Shown here in pieces: positions 54,823 through 64,000 of a DNA stretch of 64,000 nt. The notes below the pieces were generated by a model that was not told the DNA's origin, did not search any database, and was given only the letters and a program-made list of their open reading frames with translations. The DNA comes from Kribbella capetownensis (GTDB lineage: Bacteria; Actinomycetota; Actinomycetes; Propionibacteriales; Kribbellaceae), in NCBI RefSeq assembly GCF_004331485.1, contig NZ_SJKD01000001.1, positions 1,178,001 to 1,242,000 on the forward strand, in the 5' to 3' direction. The position numbers were made by a program, and so were the translations under genes. The first letter of the stretch is position 1. Each line of letters opens with the position of its first letter.

Positions 54823-55752
54823 GTGTTGAGATCCACACTCATCCGTACTGCGATCGCCGGGGTGGCGGTGCTCGGCCTGGCCGGTTGTGGGGGTGGAGGC
54901 GACCAACTCGGCGACAACGACGCGGGGTCTTCGCCCGCACCCTCCAAGGTGAGCAGCATCACGGTCGGCTCCGCCGACTTCTCCGAGAGCCAGCTGCTGG
55001 CCGAGATCTACGGCCAGGCGCTGGCCGCGAAGGGTATCGAGGTCAAGAAGAAGCCGAACATCGGCAACCGCGAGACCTACATGGCCGCGATCAAGGACGG
55101 TTCCGTCGACCTGGTGCCGGAGTACACCGGGGCCGCCCTGGCGTACTTCGACAAGAACTCCACCGAGACCGACGAGCAGGGGGCCTACGACGCGCTCAAG
55201 AAGGCGGTGACGCCCGGCCTCGAGGTGCTGGACAAGTCTCCGGCCACCGACGAGGACACCATCGTGGTGACGAAGGCGACAGCGGACAAGTACAGCCTGA
55301 AGTCGCTGGCGGACCTCAAGCCGGTCGGGAAGGACATGGTCGCCGGCGGTAGCTCGGAGTTCAAGGTCCGCGAGGCCGGTCTGAAGGGTCTGAAGGAGAA
55401 GTACGGCGTCGAGTTCAAGCAGTACCTGCCGCTGGACGCCGGTGGTCCGCTGAGCCAGAAGGCGCTGCTGGACAACAAGATCCAGCTGACCAACCTGTTC
55501 ACCACGCAGTCGGTGATCAAGGACAAGGGCCTGGTCCAACTGGACGACCCGGAGAAGATCCTGCCGCCGAACAACGTCGTTCCGCTGATCCGGACCGACC
55601 ACAAGTCCGACGACGTCGCGACCGTGCTGAACGCGGTCTCGGCCAAGCTCACCACCGACGACCTGACCGAGCTGGTCAAGCGGATCGACGTCGACAAGGA
55701 GAGCGCTGACGCGGTGGCCAAGGACTGGCTGTCGAAGAACCCGCTGACCTGA
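54823..55752 (+). CDS. ProU/OpuC-type solute-binding lipoprotein
   Basis: A 309-residue binding protein of the OpuAC/ProX type. Lipobox LGLAGC (Cys 22) after a basic signal peptide. Ligand-domain features: SITVGSADFSESQLLAEIYG, DLVPEYTGAALAYFDKNS and the C-terminal SADAVAKDWLSKNP. The GTG at 54823 has GGAGG a few bases upstream; a GTG at 54796 lacks one. The ligand is unknown; aromatic residues that box betaine in ProX are only partly recognisable (YTGAALAYF), leaving histidine or a histidine betaine open. Confidence 0.85.
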   Translation: MLRSTLIRTAIAGVAVLGLAGCGGGGDQLGDNDAGSSPAPSKVSSITVGSADFSESQLLAEIYGQALAAKGIEVKKKPNIGNRETYMAAIKDGSVDLVPEYTGAALAYFDKNSTETDEQGAYDALKKAVTPGLEVLDKSPATDEDTIVVTKATADKYSLKSLADLKPVGKDMVAGGSSEFKVREAGLKGLKEKYGVEFKQYLPLDAGGPLSQKALLDNKIQLTNLFTTQSVIKDKGLVQLDDPEKILPPNNVVPLIRTDHKSDDVATVLNAVSAKLTTDDLTELVKRIDVDKESADAVAKDWLSKNPLT

Positions 55753-55754
55753 CC

Positions 55755-56942
55755 TTGAGCTTCGAACAGATGTGGGCGGCGCTGGCCGCCATCGGCAAGG
55801 ACCCGTCCACGGGCGGGTACCACCGAGGCGGCTGGACCCCCACCGAACGCACGGCGACGCACTGGTTCCAGGACCAGTGCGCCGCCCGAAACCTAACCCT
55901 CGAATCCGACGGCCTAGGCAACCTGATCGCCTGGTGGGGTCCGTCCGGCCGACCGGGCATCGTCACCGGGAGTCATTTGGATTCGGTGATTGAGGGTGGG
56001 GCTTTTGATGGGCCTTTGGGGGTGGTTTCGGCTCTGGCGGCGGTGGATTTGTTGCGGCGCGAGGGGTTCACACCGAGTGTGCCGATCGGGGTGGGGGCGT
56101 TCGTTGAAGAGGAGGGGTCGCGGTTCGGGATGCCTTGTTTGGGGTCTCGGGTGGCGGCCGGCGTGTTGCCTGCCGAGAAGGCGTTGGGGTTGAAGGACCG
56201 CAGCGGCGTGACCCTCGCGCAGGCATTGGAGGCGGCGGGAACGGACCCGGCGGGAGTCGGACCATCGGCGTTCCTCGACCGGATGGGCACGTTCATCGAG
56301 CTGCACGTCGAACAGGGCCGCGGACTCACGGCACCCGTCGGTGTAGCGAGCTCGATCTGGCCGCACGGCCGCTACCGGTTCACCTTCAGCGGCGAGGCCA
56401 ACCACGCCGGCACGACGCTGATGGAAGACCGCCACGACCCGATGCTCACCTACGCCATGACCGCCCTCGCCGCGAACAAGCAGGCCCGCCTCGCCGGCGC
56501 CCGCGCCACCTTCGGCCGGCTCTCCGTCGAGCCCAACGGCACGAACGCCGTACCGTCCCAGGTGACCGCCTGGCTGGACGCCCGCGCCGCAGACGACGCA
56601 ACCCTGAACTCATTGCTCGCAGCAATCACCAAGCAGGCCACCGAGCGCGCCGAGCGGGACGGTACGACGCTCACCGTGACACCCGAGTCCGTCTCACCCA
56701 TCGTGGACTTCCCGGCCGGCCTCCGCGACCGCCTGGTCGGCGTACTGAACGGCGCACCCGTCCTACCAACCGGCGCCGGCCACGACGCCGGAGTGTTCTC
56801 GGCCGCCGGGATCCCGACCGCGATGCTGTTCGTGCGGAACCCGAGCGGCATCTCGCACTCCCCGGCGGAGTACGCCGAAGAGGACGACTGCCTGGCCGGC
56901 GTCGAGGCCCTGGCCGCCGTACTGAGGGATCTCGCGAAGTGA
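55755..56942 (+). CDS. M20-family amidohydrolase (allantoate/N-carbamoyl-amino-acid type)
   Basis: A 395-residue zinc hydrolase of the M20 peptidase clan. Metal and catalytic motifs: GSHLDSVIEGGAFDGPLGV, FVEEEGSRFG and ELHVEQGR, later GHDAGVFSAAGIPTAMLF. Family members hydrolyse N-carbamoyl or N-formimidoyl or ureido groups. It is between the transporter and hutF, where a formylglutamate deformylase (HutG) would be expected, so hydrolysis of N-formylglutamate is plausible. The start is a TTG at 55755, three bases after the binding-protein stop and without a ribosome site; ATG at 55770 is an alternative. Residues 75-145 have unusual G/T-ending codons. Confidence 0.82.
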   Translation: MSFEQMWAALAAIGKDPSTGGYHRGGWTPTERTATHWFQDQCAARNLTLESDGLGNLIAWWGPSGRPGIVTGSHLDSVIEGGAFDGPLGVVSALAAVDLLRREGFTPSVPIGVGAFVEEEGSRFGMPCLGSRVAAGVLPAEKALGLKDRSGVTLAQALEAAGTDPAGVGPSAFLDRMGTFIELHVEQGRGLTAPVGVASSIWPHGRYRFTFSGEANHAGTTLMEDRHDPMLTYAMTALAANKQARLAGARATFGRLSVEPNGTNAVPSQVTAWLDARAADDATLNSLLAAITKQATERAERDGTTLTVTPESVSPIVDFPAGLRDRLVGVLNGAPVLPTGAGHDAGVFSAAGIPTAMLFVRNPSGISHSPAEYAEEDDCLAGVEALAAVLRDLAK

Positions 56943-58249
56943 CGTCGTACTGGTGCGCGCGGGCGTTGCTCCCGGGCGGCATCGCCGACAACGTACTGGT
57001 CACCATCGCGGACGGACGCTTCACCGCGGTCGAGACCGGCGCGGACCCAGGCGACGCGACCTGCCTCGACGATCTCGTCCTACCCGGCCTCGCGAACTGC
57101 CACAGCCACGCCTTCCACCGCACGCTGCGCGGCCGCACGCAGACCGAGCGCGGGACGTTCTGGACCTGGCGCGAGCAGATGTACGCCGTCGCGTCGATGC
57201 TGACCCCGGAGTCGTACTACGCCCTCGCGCGGGCCGTGTACGGCGAGATGCTGCTCGCCGGCATCACCGCCGTCGGCGAGTTCCACTACCTGCACCACGC
57301 CCCGGGCGGACGCCGGTACGACGACCCGAACGCGATGGGTGCGGCGCTGATCGCGGCCGCCCGCGACGTCGGCATGCGCATCACCTTGCTCGACACCTGC
57401 TACATCGCCGGCGGGATCGACCAGCCGCTGAACTCGGTCCAGGAACGCTTCAGCGACGGCGACGCCGCGAGCTGGGCCGCCCGCGTCTCGCTGCTCACCA
57501 GATCCGACGACGTCGTGATCGGCACGGCCGCCCATTCCGTCCGTGGCGTGCCGCAGGAGCAACTCGGCGCGGTCGCCTCGGCGTTCCCCGACGTACCGCT
57601 CCACATCCATCTGTCGGAGCAGGTCGGGGAGAACGCCGCCTGCCTGGACGCGTACGGCCGGACGCCGGCGCAGGTGCTCGACGAAGCCGGGTTCCTCAGC
57701 GGCCGGACGAGCGCCGTCCACGCGACGCACCTCACCGATGTCGACGTCGGTCTGCTCGGCAGCTCGGCGACGTACTCGTGCTTCTGCCCGACGACCGAGC
57801 GGGATCTGGCCGATGGCATCGGCCCGTCGGTGGCGCTGCGCGATGCCGGTTCGCCGTTGACGCTCGGGTCGGACAGCCACGCGGTGATCGACCTGTTCGA
57901 GGAGATGCGCGCGGTGGAGCTGGACGAACGTCTTGCCTCGCGGGAGCGCGGCCACTGGTCCGCGTCGGAGCTGCTGAAGGCCGCGACGACTGATGGTCAC
58001 CGATCGCTCGGGTTCGCCGACGCCGGCGTGATCCTGGTAGGCGCGCGCGCCGACCTGGTCGCTGTACGGCTGGACAGCGCCCGTACGGCGGGCACCGGAG
58101 GAACTGTGGAGACCGTGGTCTTCGCAGCCTCGGCCGCCGATGTGACCGACGTGATCACCGGCGGGCGGCATGTAGTTGCTGGAGGCAATCACATGACGAT
58201 GGACGTGGCCGCCGAGCTCGAGGCCTCGATCGCGGCGGTGACGCAATGA
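56939..58249 (+). CDS. hutF: formimidoylglutamate deiminase
   Basis: Converts N-formimino-L-glutamate to N-formyl-L-glutamate and ammonia. This 436-residue amidohydrolase-superfamily enzyme carries the metal motif [13 protein letters not shown], the family's [12 protein letters not shown] and the aspartate in [17 protein letters not shown] at 56939 overlaps the M20 stop as GTGA. With the M20 hydrolase it forms the two-step route from formiminoglutamate to glutamate used by actinobacteria and pseudomonads. Confidence 0.92.
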   Translation: MTSYWCARALLPGGIADNVLVTIADGRFTAVETGADPGDATCLDDLVLPGLANCHSHAFHRTLRGRTQTERGTFWTWREQMYAVASMLTPESYYALARAVYGEMLLAGITAVGEFHYLHHAPGGRRYDDPNAMGAALIAAARDVGMRITLLDTCYIAGGIDQPLNSVQERFSDGDAASWAARVSLLTRSDDVVIGTAAHSVRGVPQEQLGAVASAFPDVPLHIHLSEQVGENAACLDAYGRTPAQVLDEAGFLSGRTSAVHATHLTDVDVGLLGSSATYSCFCPTTERDLADGIGPSVALRDAGSPLTLGSDSHAVIDLFEEMRAVELDERLASRERGHWSASELLKAATTDGHRSLGFADAGVILVGARADLVAVRLDSARTAGTGGTVETVVFAASAADVTDVITGGRHVVAGGNHMTMDVAAELEASIAAVTQ

Positions 58250-59409
58250 CGTCCCTGCTGCTGACGGGCATCGGTTCGCTCGTGACCAACGATCCCGCTC
58301 GCGGTGGATTGCTCGGCGAGGTGCGGGATGCCGCGCTGGTGATCGAGGGCAGCACGATCGCGTGGGTCGGGTCACGGCTGGAGGCGCCGGCCGCGGACGG
58401 TGCGATCGACGTCGGCGGGCGCGCGGTGATCCCGGGCTTCGTGGACTCGCACGCGCATCTGGTGTTCGCCGGAGACCGGGCCGAGGAGTTCGCTGCCCGC
58501 ATGACAGGTACGCCGTACTCGGCCGGTGGGATCCGGACGACGGTCGCGGCGACCCGGCAGGCGACCGATGAGCAGCTGACCGCCAACGTCGCCCGGCTCG
58601 TCACCGAGATGCGGCGGCAGGGCACGACCACGGTCGAGATCAAGTCCGGATACGGGCTGACGGTCTCGGACGAGGCGCGGGCGCTGGAGATCGCGGGACA
58701 GTTCACGGAGGAGACGACATACCTGGGCGCGCACGTCGTACCAGCGGAGTACGCCGACGACCCGTCGGGCTACGTGTCGCTGGTGACCGGGCCGATGCTC
58801 GAGGCGGTCGTCGGGCATGCCAAGTGGCTCGATGTGTTCGTGGAGCGCGGCGCGTTCGACGAGGACCAGGGCCGCGCGATCCTCGAGGCCGGCCTGGCTC
58901 GCGGTCTGGGGGCCCGAGTGCATGCGAATCAGCTCGGCGAGGGTCCGGGCGTCCAGCTGGCCTGCTCGGTCGGTGCTGCCGCCGCTGACCACTGCACCTA
59001 CCTCACCGACGCGGACGTTGACGCCCTCGCGTCCAGCGGTGTCGTCGCCGGGCTGCTCCCCGCGATCGAGTTCTCCACGCGGTCGCCGTACCCGAATGCC
59101 CGCCGCCTCATCGACGCCGGCGTCACCGTAGCCCTCGCAACCGACTGCAACCCCGGCTCGGGCTACTCCTCATCCATGCCCTTTTGCATCGCCCTCGCAG
59201 TCCGCGAGATGCACATGACCCCCGACGAAGCCCTCTGGTCCGCCACCGCCGGCGGCGCCGCCTCCCTCCGCCGCACCGACGTCGGCCACCTGACCCCCGG
59301 CGCCCAAGCCAACCTCACAGTCCTCGAAGCCCCCACCCACCTCCACCTCTCCTACCGCCCGGGCGTCCCCCTCATCAGCCAGACGTACATGGCTGGGCGG
59401 ATGGGGTAA
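58246..59409 (+). CDS. hutI: imidazolonepropionase
   Basis: Hydrolyses imidazolonepropionate to N-formimino-L-glutamate. The 387-residue enzyme has the metal motif [19 protein letters not shown], the substrate-binding [10 protein letters not shown] and the late aspartate block [11 protein letters not shown]. Its ATG overlaps the hutF stop as ATGA. It closes the hut unit. Confidence 0.95.
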   Translation: MTSLLLTGIGSLVTNDPARGGLLGEVRDAALVIEGSTIAWVGSRLEAPAADGAIDVGGRAVIPGFVDSHAHLVFAGDRAEEFAARMTGTPYSAGGIRTTVAATRQATDEQLTANVARLVTEMRRQGTTTVEIKSGYGLTVSDEARALEIAGQFTEETTYLGAHVVPAEYADDPSGYVSLVTGPMLEAVVGHAKWLDVFVERGAFDEDQGRAILEAGLARGLGARVHANQLGEGPGVQLACSVGAAAADHCTYLTDADVDALASSGVVAGLLPAIEFSTRSPYPNARRLIDAGVTVALATDCNPGSGYSSSMPFCIALAVREMHMTPDEALWSATAGGAASLRRTDVGHLTPGAQANLTVLEAPTHLHLSYRPGVPLISQTYMAGRMG

Positions 59410-59470
59410 GTCGAACCGCCCCCACTCACCAAGTCCGCCCGCGGCCGAGGCGGCACGCTCCGATCGGCGT

Positions 59471-60346
59471 TCAAGCTGCACGGAGTTCGTGCTTGGTGAG
59501 TGGCGGGCGTCCGCCCATCCGCTCGACGGCTCCCACCACCCACTCTCCGTCGTACATCACGTCTTCCCAGCTGAAGCGAAGGGTCCGCCAACCGCGGACG
59601 GTCAGGTTCACGTGCCTGCGGCAATCCCTGACCAGCGCCCGGCGGGTGCCGTGATGTTCGAATCCGTCCGCCTCCAGGCCGATCCGCAGAACGGGATGCG
59701 CGAGGTCGAGCCGCGCCGAGAACCCATCGTCCTGAACCACCAGTTGGGGGACGAATCCGTCGATCCCCGCATGGATCAGCAAGGCGCGTAGCGCTGACTC
59801 CAGCACAGATTCCGCACGCCCGTCGGCAAGAGCCACGACCTGCTGGACGCGGCGCCGATGTGGTCCGCGGAGCTTCGCCGCCGCGTCGAGGATCTCGTCC
59901 TGGTCGACACCGCCTGCACGCAGGGCGGAGTCTGCTACAGCGAGTGCCTCGGCCAGCGGCAAGGTGCGGATGCAGTCGAGGACGGTCCGCACGGGAGTCG
60001 TCGCGTCGTCCAAGGAAGCTACGTCCGCCCAATGCAAGACGCACGGCAGTCCGGTCCGACGTCGGACCCGGCCCGGCGGCAGGGTGACATGCGGCAGGGG
60101 TGGCAGGTTGATCACTCCGAAGCCCCAGTGCCCCGCAGCGCTCAGATGAGACACAACGCCTCCGTGGCTGCGTGCGGCCGTCAAGGCGGGTGGCGCCTGC
60201 GGCAGAGCGTAGACACCTTTCGCGACGCGGCGGATCTGTCCTGCAGCCAACGCATTCCGGATGCCTCGTGCGGACACGAGGGCGCGTAGATCGGCGAAGG
60301 TCGAACTCCCGCCGCGCCTGCCGAGCACCTCGGCCACGTCTGCCAC
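59471..60346 (-). CDS. DUF559 (Vsr-like endonuclease fold) protein
   Basis: A 291-residue protein. Residues about 15-60 look like a winged helix of the AbiEi type (LVSARGIRNALAAGQIRRVAKGVYAL). The C-terminal DUF559 domain (about residue 175 on) has the Vsr-like residues: an aspartate in ARLDLAHPVLRIGLEADGFEHH and the DCRRHVNLTVRGWRTLRFSW block. Such proteins are linked to restriction, DNA repair or type IV toxin-antitoxin systems; no partner is seen. The GTG at 60346 has GGGG ahead. It is flanked on both sides by a repeated ACCGCCCCCACTCA motif. Confidence 0.75.
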   Translation of the reverse strand: MADVAEVLGRRGGSSTFADLRALVSARGIRNALAAGQIRRVAKGVYALPQAPPALTAARSHGGVVSHLSAAGHWGFGVINLPPLPHVTLPPGRVRRRTGLPCVLHWADVASLDDATTPVRTVLDCIRTLPLAEALAVADSALRAGGVDQDEILDAAAKLRGPHRRRVQQVVALADGRAESVLESALRALLIHAGIDGFVPQLVVQDDGFSARLDLAHPVLRIGLEADGFEHHGTRRALVRDCRRHVNLTVRGWRTLRFSWEDVMYDGEWVVGAVERMGGRPPLTKHELRAA

Positions 60347-60396
60347 GACCCCATGATGGCGGGCTCGGGCGGACTGCGGCCCGGGTTGTCCACAGG

Positions 60397-60498
60397 CGGA
60401 CCGCCCCCACTCATCAACGCGCCCTGCATCGCCCGATCCCGCCAGCGCCGAGCGTGCGGCTGCACGCAGTGGACGACTTACTGAGTGGGGGCGGTCCG
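60397..60498. repeat. 17-bp inverted repeat next to the DUF559 gene
   Basis: CGGACCGCCCCCACTCA (60397-60413) and its exact complement at 60482-60498 enclose 68 nt. A third copy of ACCGCCCCCACTCA is at 59415-59428, past the other end of the DUF559 gene, and a related CACTCACCAAG pair (59423-59433 and, inverted, 59492-59502) overlaps the gene's 3' end. Confidence 0.65.
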
Positions 60499-60541
60499 CA
60501 AATCAGGTGCGCTTGTCGCCTGGCGCCGTCAGGCTGGGGGT

Positions 60542-61084
60542 ATGGACAGGGAGCTGAGGGGTCGGTTGCGGGGCGCTTTTGCCTGGCGGACGGATCGGGG
60601 CGTGTGAAGTAGTTACGCCGACGTCACCGGGTGGTGGCGGGATGCGGTGTTGTTGCGGGAGTTGGGGCCGGCGTTGGGGAGTTTGTACGACGTGACGCCT
60701 ACGGTCGTGGTCGGGCCGGTTTCGCGGGGTGCGTTGGTTGGGGCGTTGACGGCGGCGGCTCTTGGGGTCGGGTTCGTGGAGATGCGGAAGAACCAGGCGC
60801 CGGCGACGGACAGCGACCGGTGGGTGCAGCGGACGACCGCACCGGACTACCGCGACCGCCATGTCGTGTTCGGGTTCCGGCGGGATCTGGTCCGGGCCGG
60901 TGACCGAGTGCTTCTGGTCGACGACTGGGCGGATACGGGCGCAACCGCGGTCACTGCCCGCCAACTGGTGGAGGACAGCGGCGCGCAGTGGATCGGCGCG
61001 GCCTGCATCGTCGATGCCTTGACCGATGCCAGATTGCGCCACGACCTCCCACTGCGGGCGCTGCTCAACGTCCGAACGCTGTGA
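60542..61084 (+). pseudogene. phosphoribosyltransferase gene with in-frame TGA
   Basis: The C-terminal product (about 148 residues from a GTG at 60641) is a phosphoribosyltransferase: PTVVVGPVSRGALVGALTAA and the PRPP loop VLLVDDWADTGATAVTA. Upstream in the same frame, from an ATG at 60542, MDRELRGRLRGAFAWRTDRG and, after a TGA at 60605-60607, YADVTGWWRDAVLLRELGPA read like the N-terminus of the intact family, so a nonsense codon seems to interrupt it. A shortened protein from the GTG may still be made. First 180 bases are unusually rich in G and T. Confidence 0.55.
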
Positions 61085-61564
61085 TCAGAGGTCTTTCGCC
61101 ATGAGCGCCATGGTGGCACCGGTGGGCAGGCGCTGCTTGCCCACCTCGGTGTACCCACGGGAGCCGTGGAAGCCCAGGCCGGCCGGGTCGGGCGGGTCGG
61201 AGCGGACCCGGGCGACAACCCGGTCGAACGGCTTCGCCGCCCGCTCGATCGCGCGGTAGACCGCCGTGCCGATCCCGCGGCGGCGACGCTCCTCGGCGAC
61301 CACTATCCGCTCCACCAGCAGGAACCGGTCGGCGTACGTTGCGGCGAACCACTCGAACTCGAGACCGTCGTACGCCGACCCCGGCGTGAAGGTGAGGACG
61401 AAGCCGACCGGGCGGCTGTCCTCCTCGACCACGACAGCATGAGCGGCGATCAGGCGGAGCCAGTCGAGCCGGGCAGGTCCGAGCGGCTCGACCAACCCTT
61501 CCGCGGTGGCATTCAAAGCAAGCACCGCGGCGTCGTCAGCGGTTGTCATCGGGCGGAGCTTCAC
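61085..61564 (-). CDS. GNAT acetyltransferase
   Basis: A 159-residue single GNAT domain: LRPMTTADDAAVLAL at the start, LLVERIVVAEERRRRGIGTAVYRAIERAA as strand plus acetyl-CoA loop, then GFHGSRGYTEVG. Target unknown. The GTG at 61564 is chosen because GGGAGG is nine bases upstream; a GTG at 61573 would leave no spacing. It ends one base after the phosphoribosyltransferase stop on the other strand. Confidence 0.8.
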   Translation of the reverse strand: MKLRPMTTADDAAVLALNATAEGLVEPLGPARLDWLRLIAAHAVVVEEDSRPVGFVLTFTPGSAYDGLEFEWFAATYADRFLLVERIVVAEERRRRGIGTAVYRAIERAAKPFDRVVARVRSDPPDPAGLGFHGSRGYTEVGKQRLPTGATMALMAKDL

Positions 61565-61690
61565 GGTGAACACCCTCCCACGGAAAGCGTTGTCCACGGC
61601 AGGGGTCAGTTCGGGTCCACCCTGGCCTGTCCCTGGCCGTGACCCGGAAAATGGGGGCTCACCTTGGGAATGACCCACGGGGTGTGCAAT

Positions 61691-61711
61691 GTTGAGCCAG
61701 GTGTACTCAAG
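61691..61711. promoter_or_regulatory. HspR box (HAIR) 1
   Basis: GTTGAGC-N7-ACTCAAG matches the HAIR consensus CTTGAGT-N7-ACTCAAG except for the first and last bases of the left arm. It is 120 bp upstream of dnaK. Confidence 0.75.
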
Positions 61712-61755
61712 TTTGCTCGACCACGGATTTGAATCCGAGCCGGTCGAACGGCAAC

Positions 61756-61776
61756 ATTGAGTCCGCATCACTCAAG
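61756..61776. promoter_or_regulatory. HspR box (HAIR) 2
   Basis: ATTGAGT-N7-ACTCAAG matches the HAIR consensus with one change. Two HAIR boxes upstream of dnaK indicate repression by HspR, which is probably encoded downstream beyond the window. Confidence 0.85.
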
Positions 61777-61830
61777 TTTCCGGGGGTGCGGGGGTTGTCC
61801 CCCGGACTCACTCAGTGTGGAGGTAAGCAC

Positions 61831-63689
<1,859 letters not shown>

Positions 63690-63693
<4 letters not shown>

Positions 63694-64000
63694 CGGATCG
63701 ACCCACTGGCAGCGAGTTCGGCGACGGCGAGCCCGTCGTCCGGGACAAGCGCCGGATCGACCCGGACACCGGCGCGCTGCGGGAGCCTTCCGAGGCTCCC
63801 GCACCGGGCCCCCAGCCGGGCATGCCGGGCACCCCGGGCGCACAGCCGCCGCGGGATCCCTCGGACTTGATCGGCCCGTCTGCCCAGGAGGCTCTGTTGA
63901 CCGAAGCGTTGGCCGAGCGTACGGCGGACCTGCAGCGACTGCAGGCCGAGTACGTCAACTACAAGCGCCGGGTGGACCGGGACCGGGAGGCGAGCCGCGA
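63690..64000 (+). CDS. grpE: GrpE nucleotide exchange factor, 3'-truncated by window end
   Basis: The N-terminal about 103 residues of GrpE, which releases ADP from DnaK. A long disordered, Pro/Gly-rich tail ([17 protein letters not shown]) precedes the start of the coiled coil [20 protein letters not shown], the usual family entry. GTG at 63690 overlaps the dnaK stop (GTGA). The gene continues beyond the window, with dnaJ and hspR expected next. Confidence 0.93.

Overview
The window is high-GC DNA with GTG and TTG starts, very short intergenic gaps and 4-bp ATGA/GTGA stop-start overlaps. It carries two HspR-type HAIR boxes in front of dnaK, a Zur-type alternative ribosomal protein set, and twin-arginine lipoproteins. 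This points to an actinobacterium. The gene content (two-domain transport operons, GH116 enzyme, TIGR03118-like protein, complete hut cluster with formimidoylglutamate deiminase) fits a soil member of the Propionibacteriales such as Kribbella, but the genus is an inference.

Layout. 1-7 kb: a TetR gene, tRNA-Gly(CCC), a MarR gene, dcd, a PQQ-like lipoprotein, then a leftward three-gene unit (ribbon-helix-helix protein, DUF4097 adhesin-like protein, small repeat protein) that diverges from an SDR gene across an array of short palindromes. 7-16 kb: secreted PhoD-type phosphatase with a discoidin-like partner, an LppX/LprG-like lipoprotein, a membrane-anchored Fe-S reductase, and a GAF-domain activator diverging from aldehyde dehydrogenase plus DUF779. 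16-23 kb: a leftward sugar operon (binding protein, two permeases, YesL-like protein, GH116 glycosidase). 23-32 kb: a fungalysin-type metalloprotease, a LacI regulator diverging from an amidohydrolase plus cysteine-dioxygenase-like pair, a MarR-GNAT fusion, a TIGR03118-like secreted protein, RidA.

32-41 kb: the complete potassium operon kdpFABC-kdpDE, preceded by an unlisted 27-codon membrane-peptide gene that is translationally coupled to kdpF. 41-44 kb: a degraded gene, a cyclase-fold protein, and a Zur-type cluster (cysteine-free L33, a G3E-family protein without a P-loop, type B L31). 44-46 kb: a strongly structured leader followed by an ammonia-lyase-fold protein whose active-site residues are altered, then an SGNH hydrolase.

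47-59 kb: histidine utilisation. An IclR regulator, with a short palindromic motif near its own gene and near hutH, sits beside hutH-hutU, a ProU/OpuC-type ABC transporter, an M20 amidohydrolase, hutF and hutI. Together they can take up an imidazole or betaine-like substrate and convert histidine through urocanate, imidazolonepropionate and formiminoglutamate to N-formylglutamate; the M20 enzyme stands where a deformylase is expected. HutH and hutU are separated by a 25-bp perfect inverted repeat. 59-64 kb: a DUF559 gene flanked by a repeated motif, a phosphoribosyltransferase gene with an in-frame stop, a GNAT gene, and the HspR-controlled dnaK-grpE start (grpE runs off the end).

The most unusual items are the altered ammonia-lyase homologue with its alternative-hairpin leader, the hutH-hutU hairpin, and the small gene ahead of kdpF.
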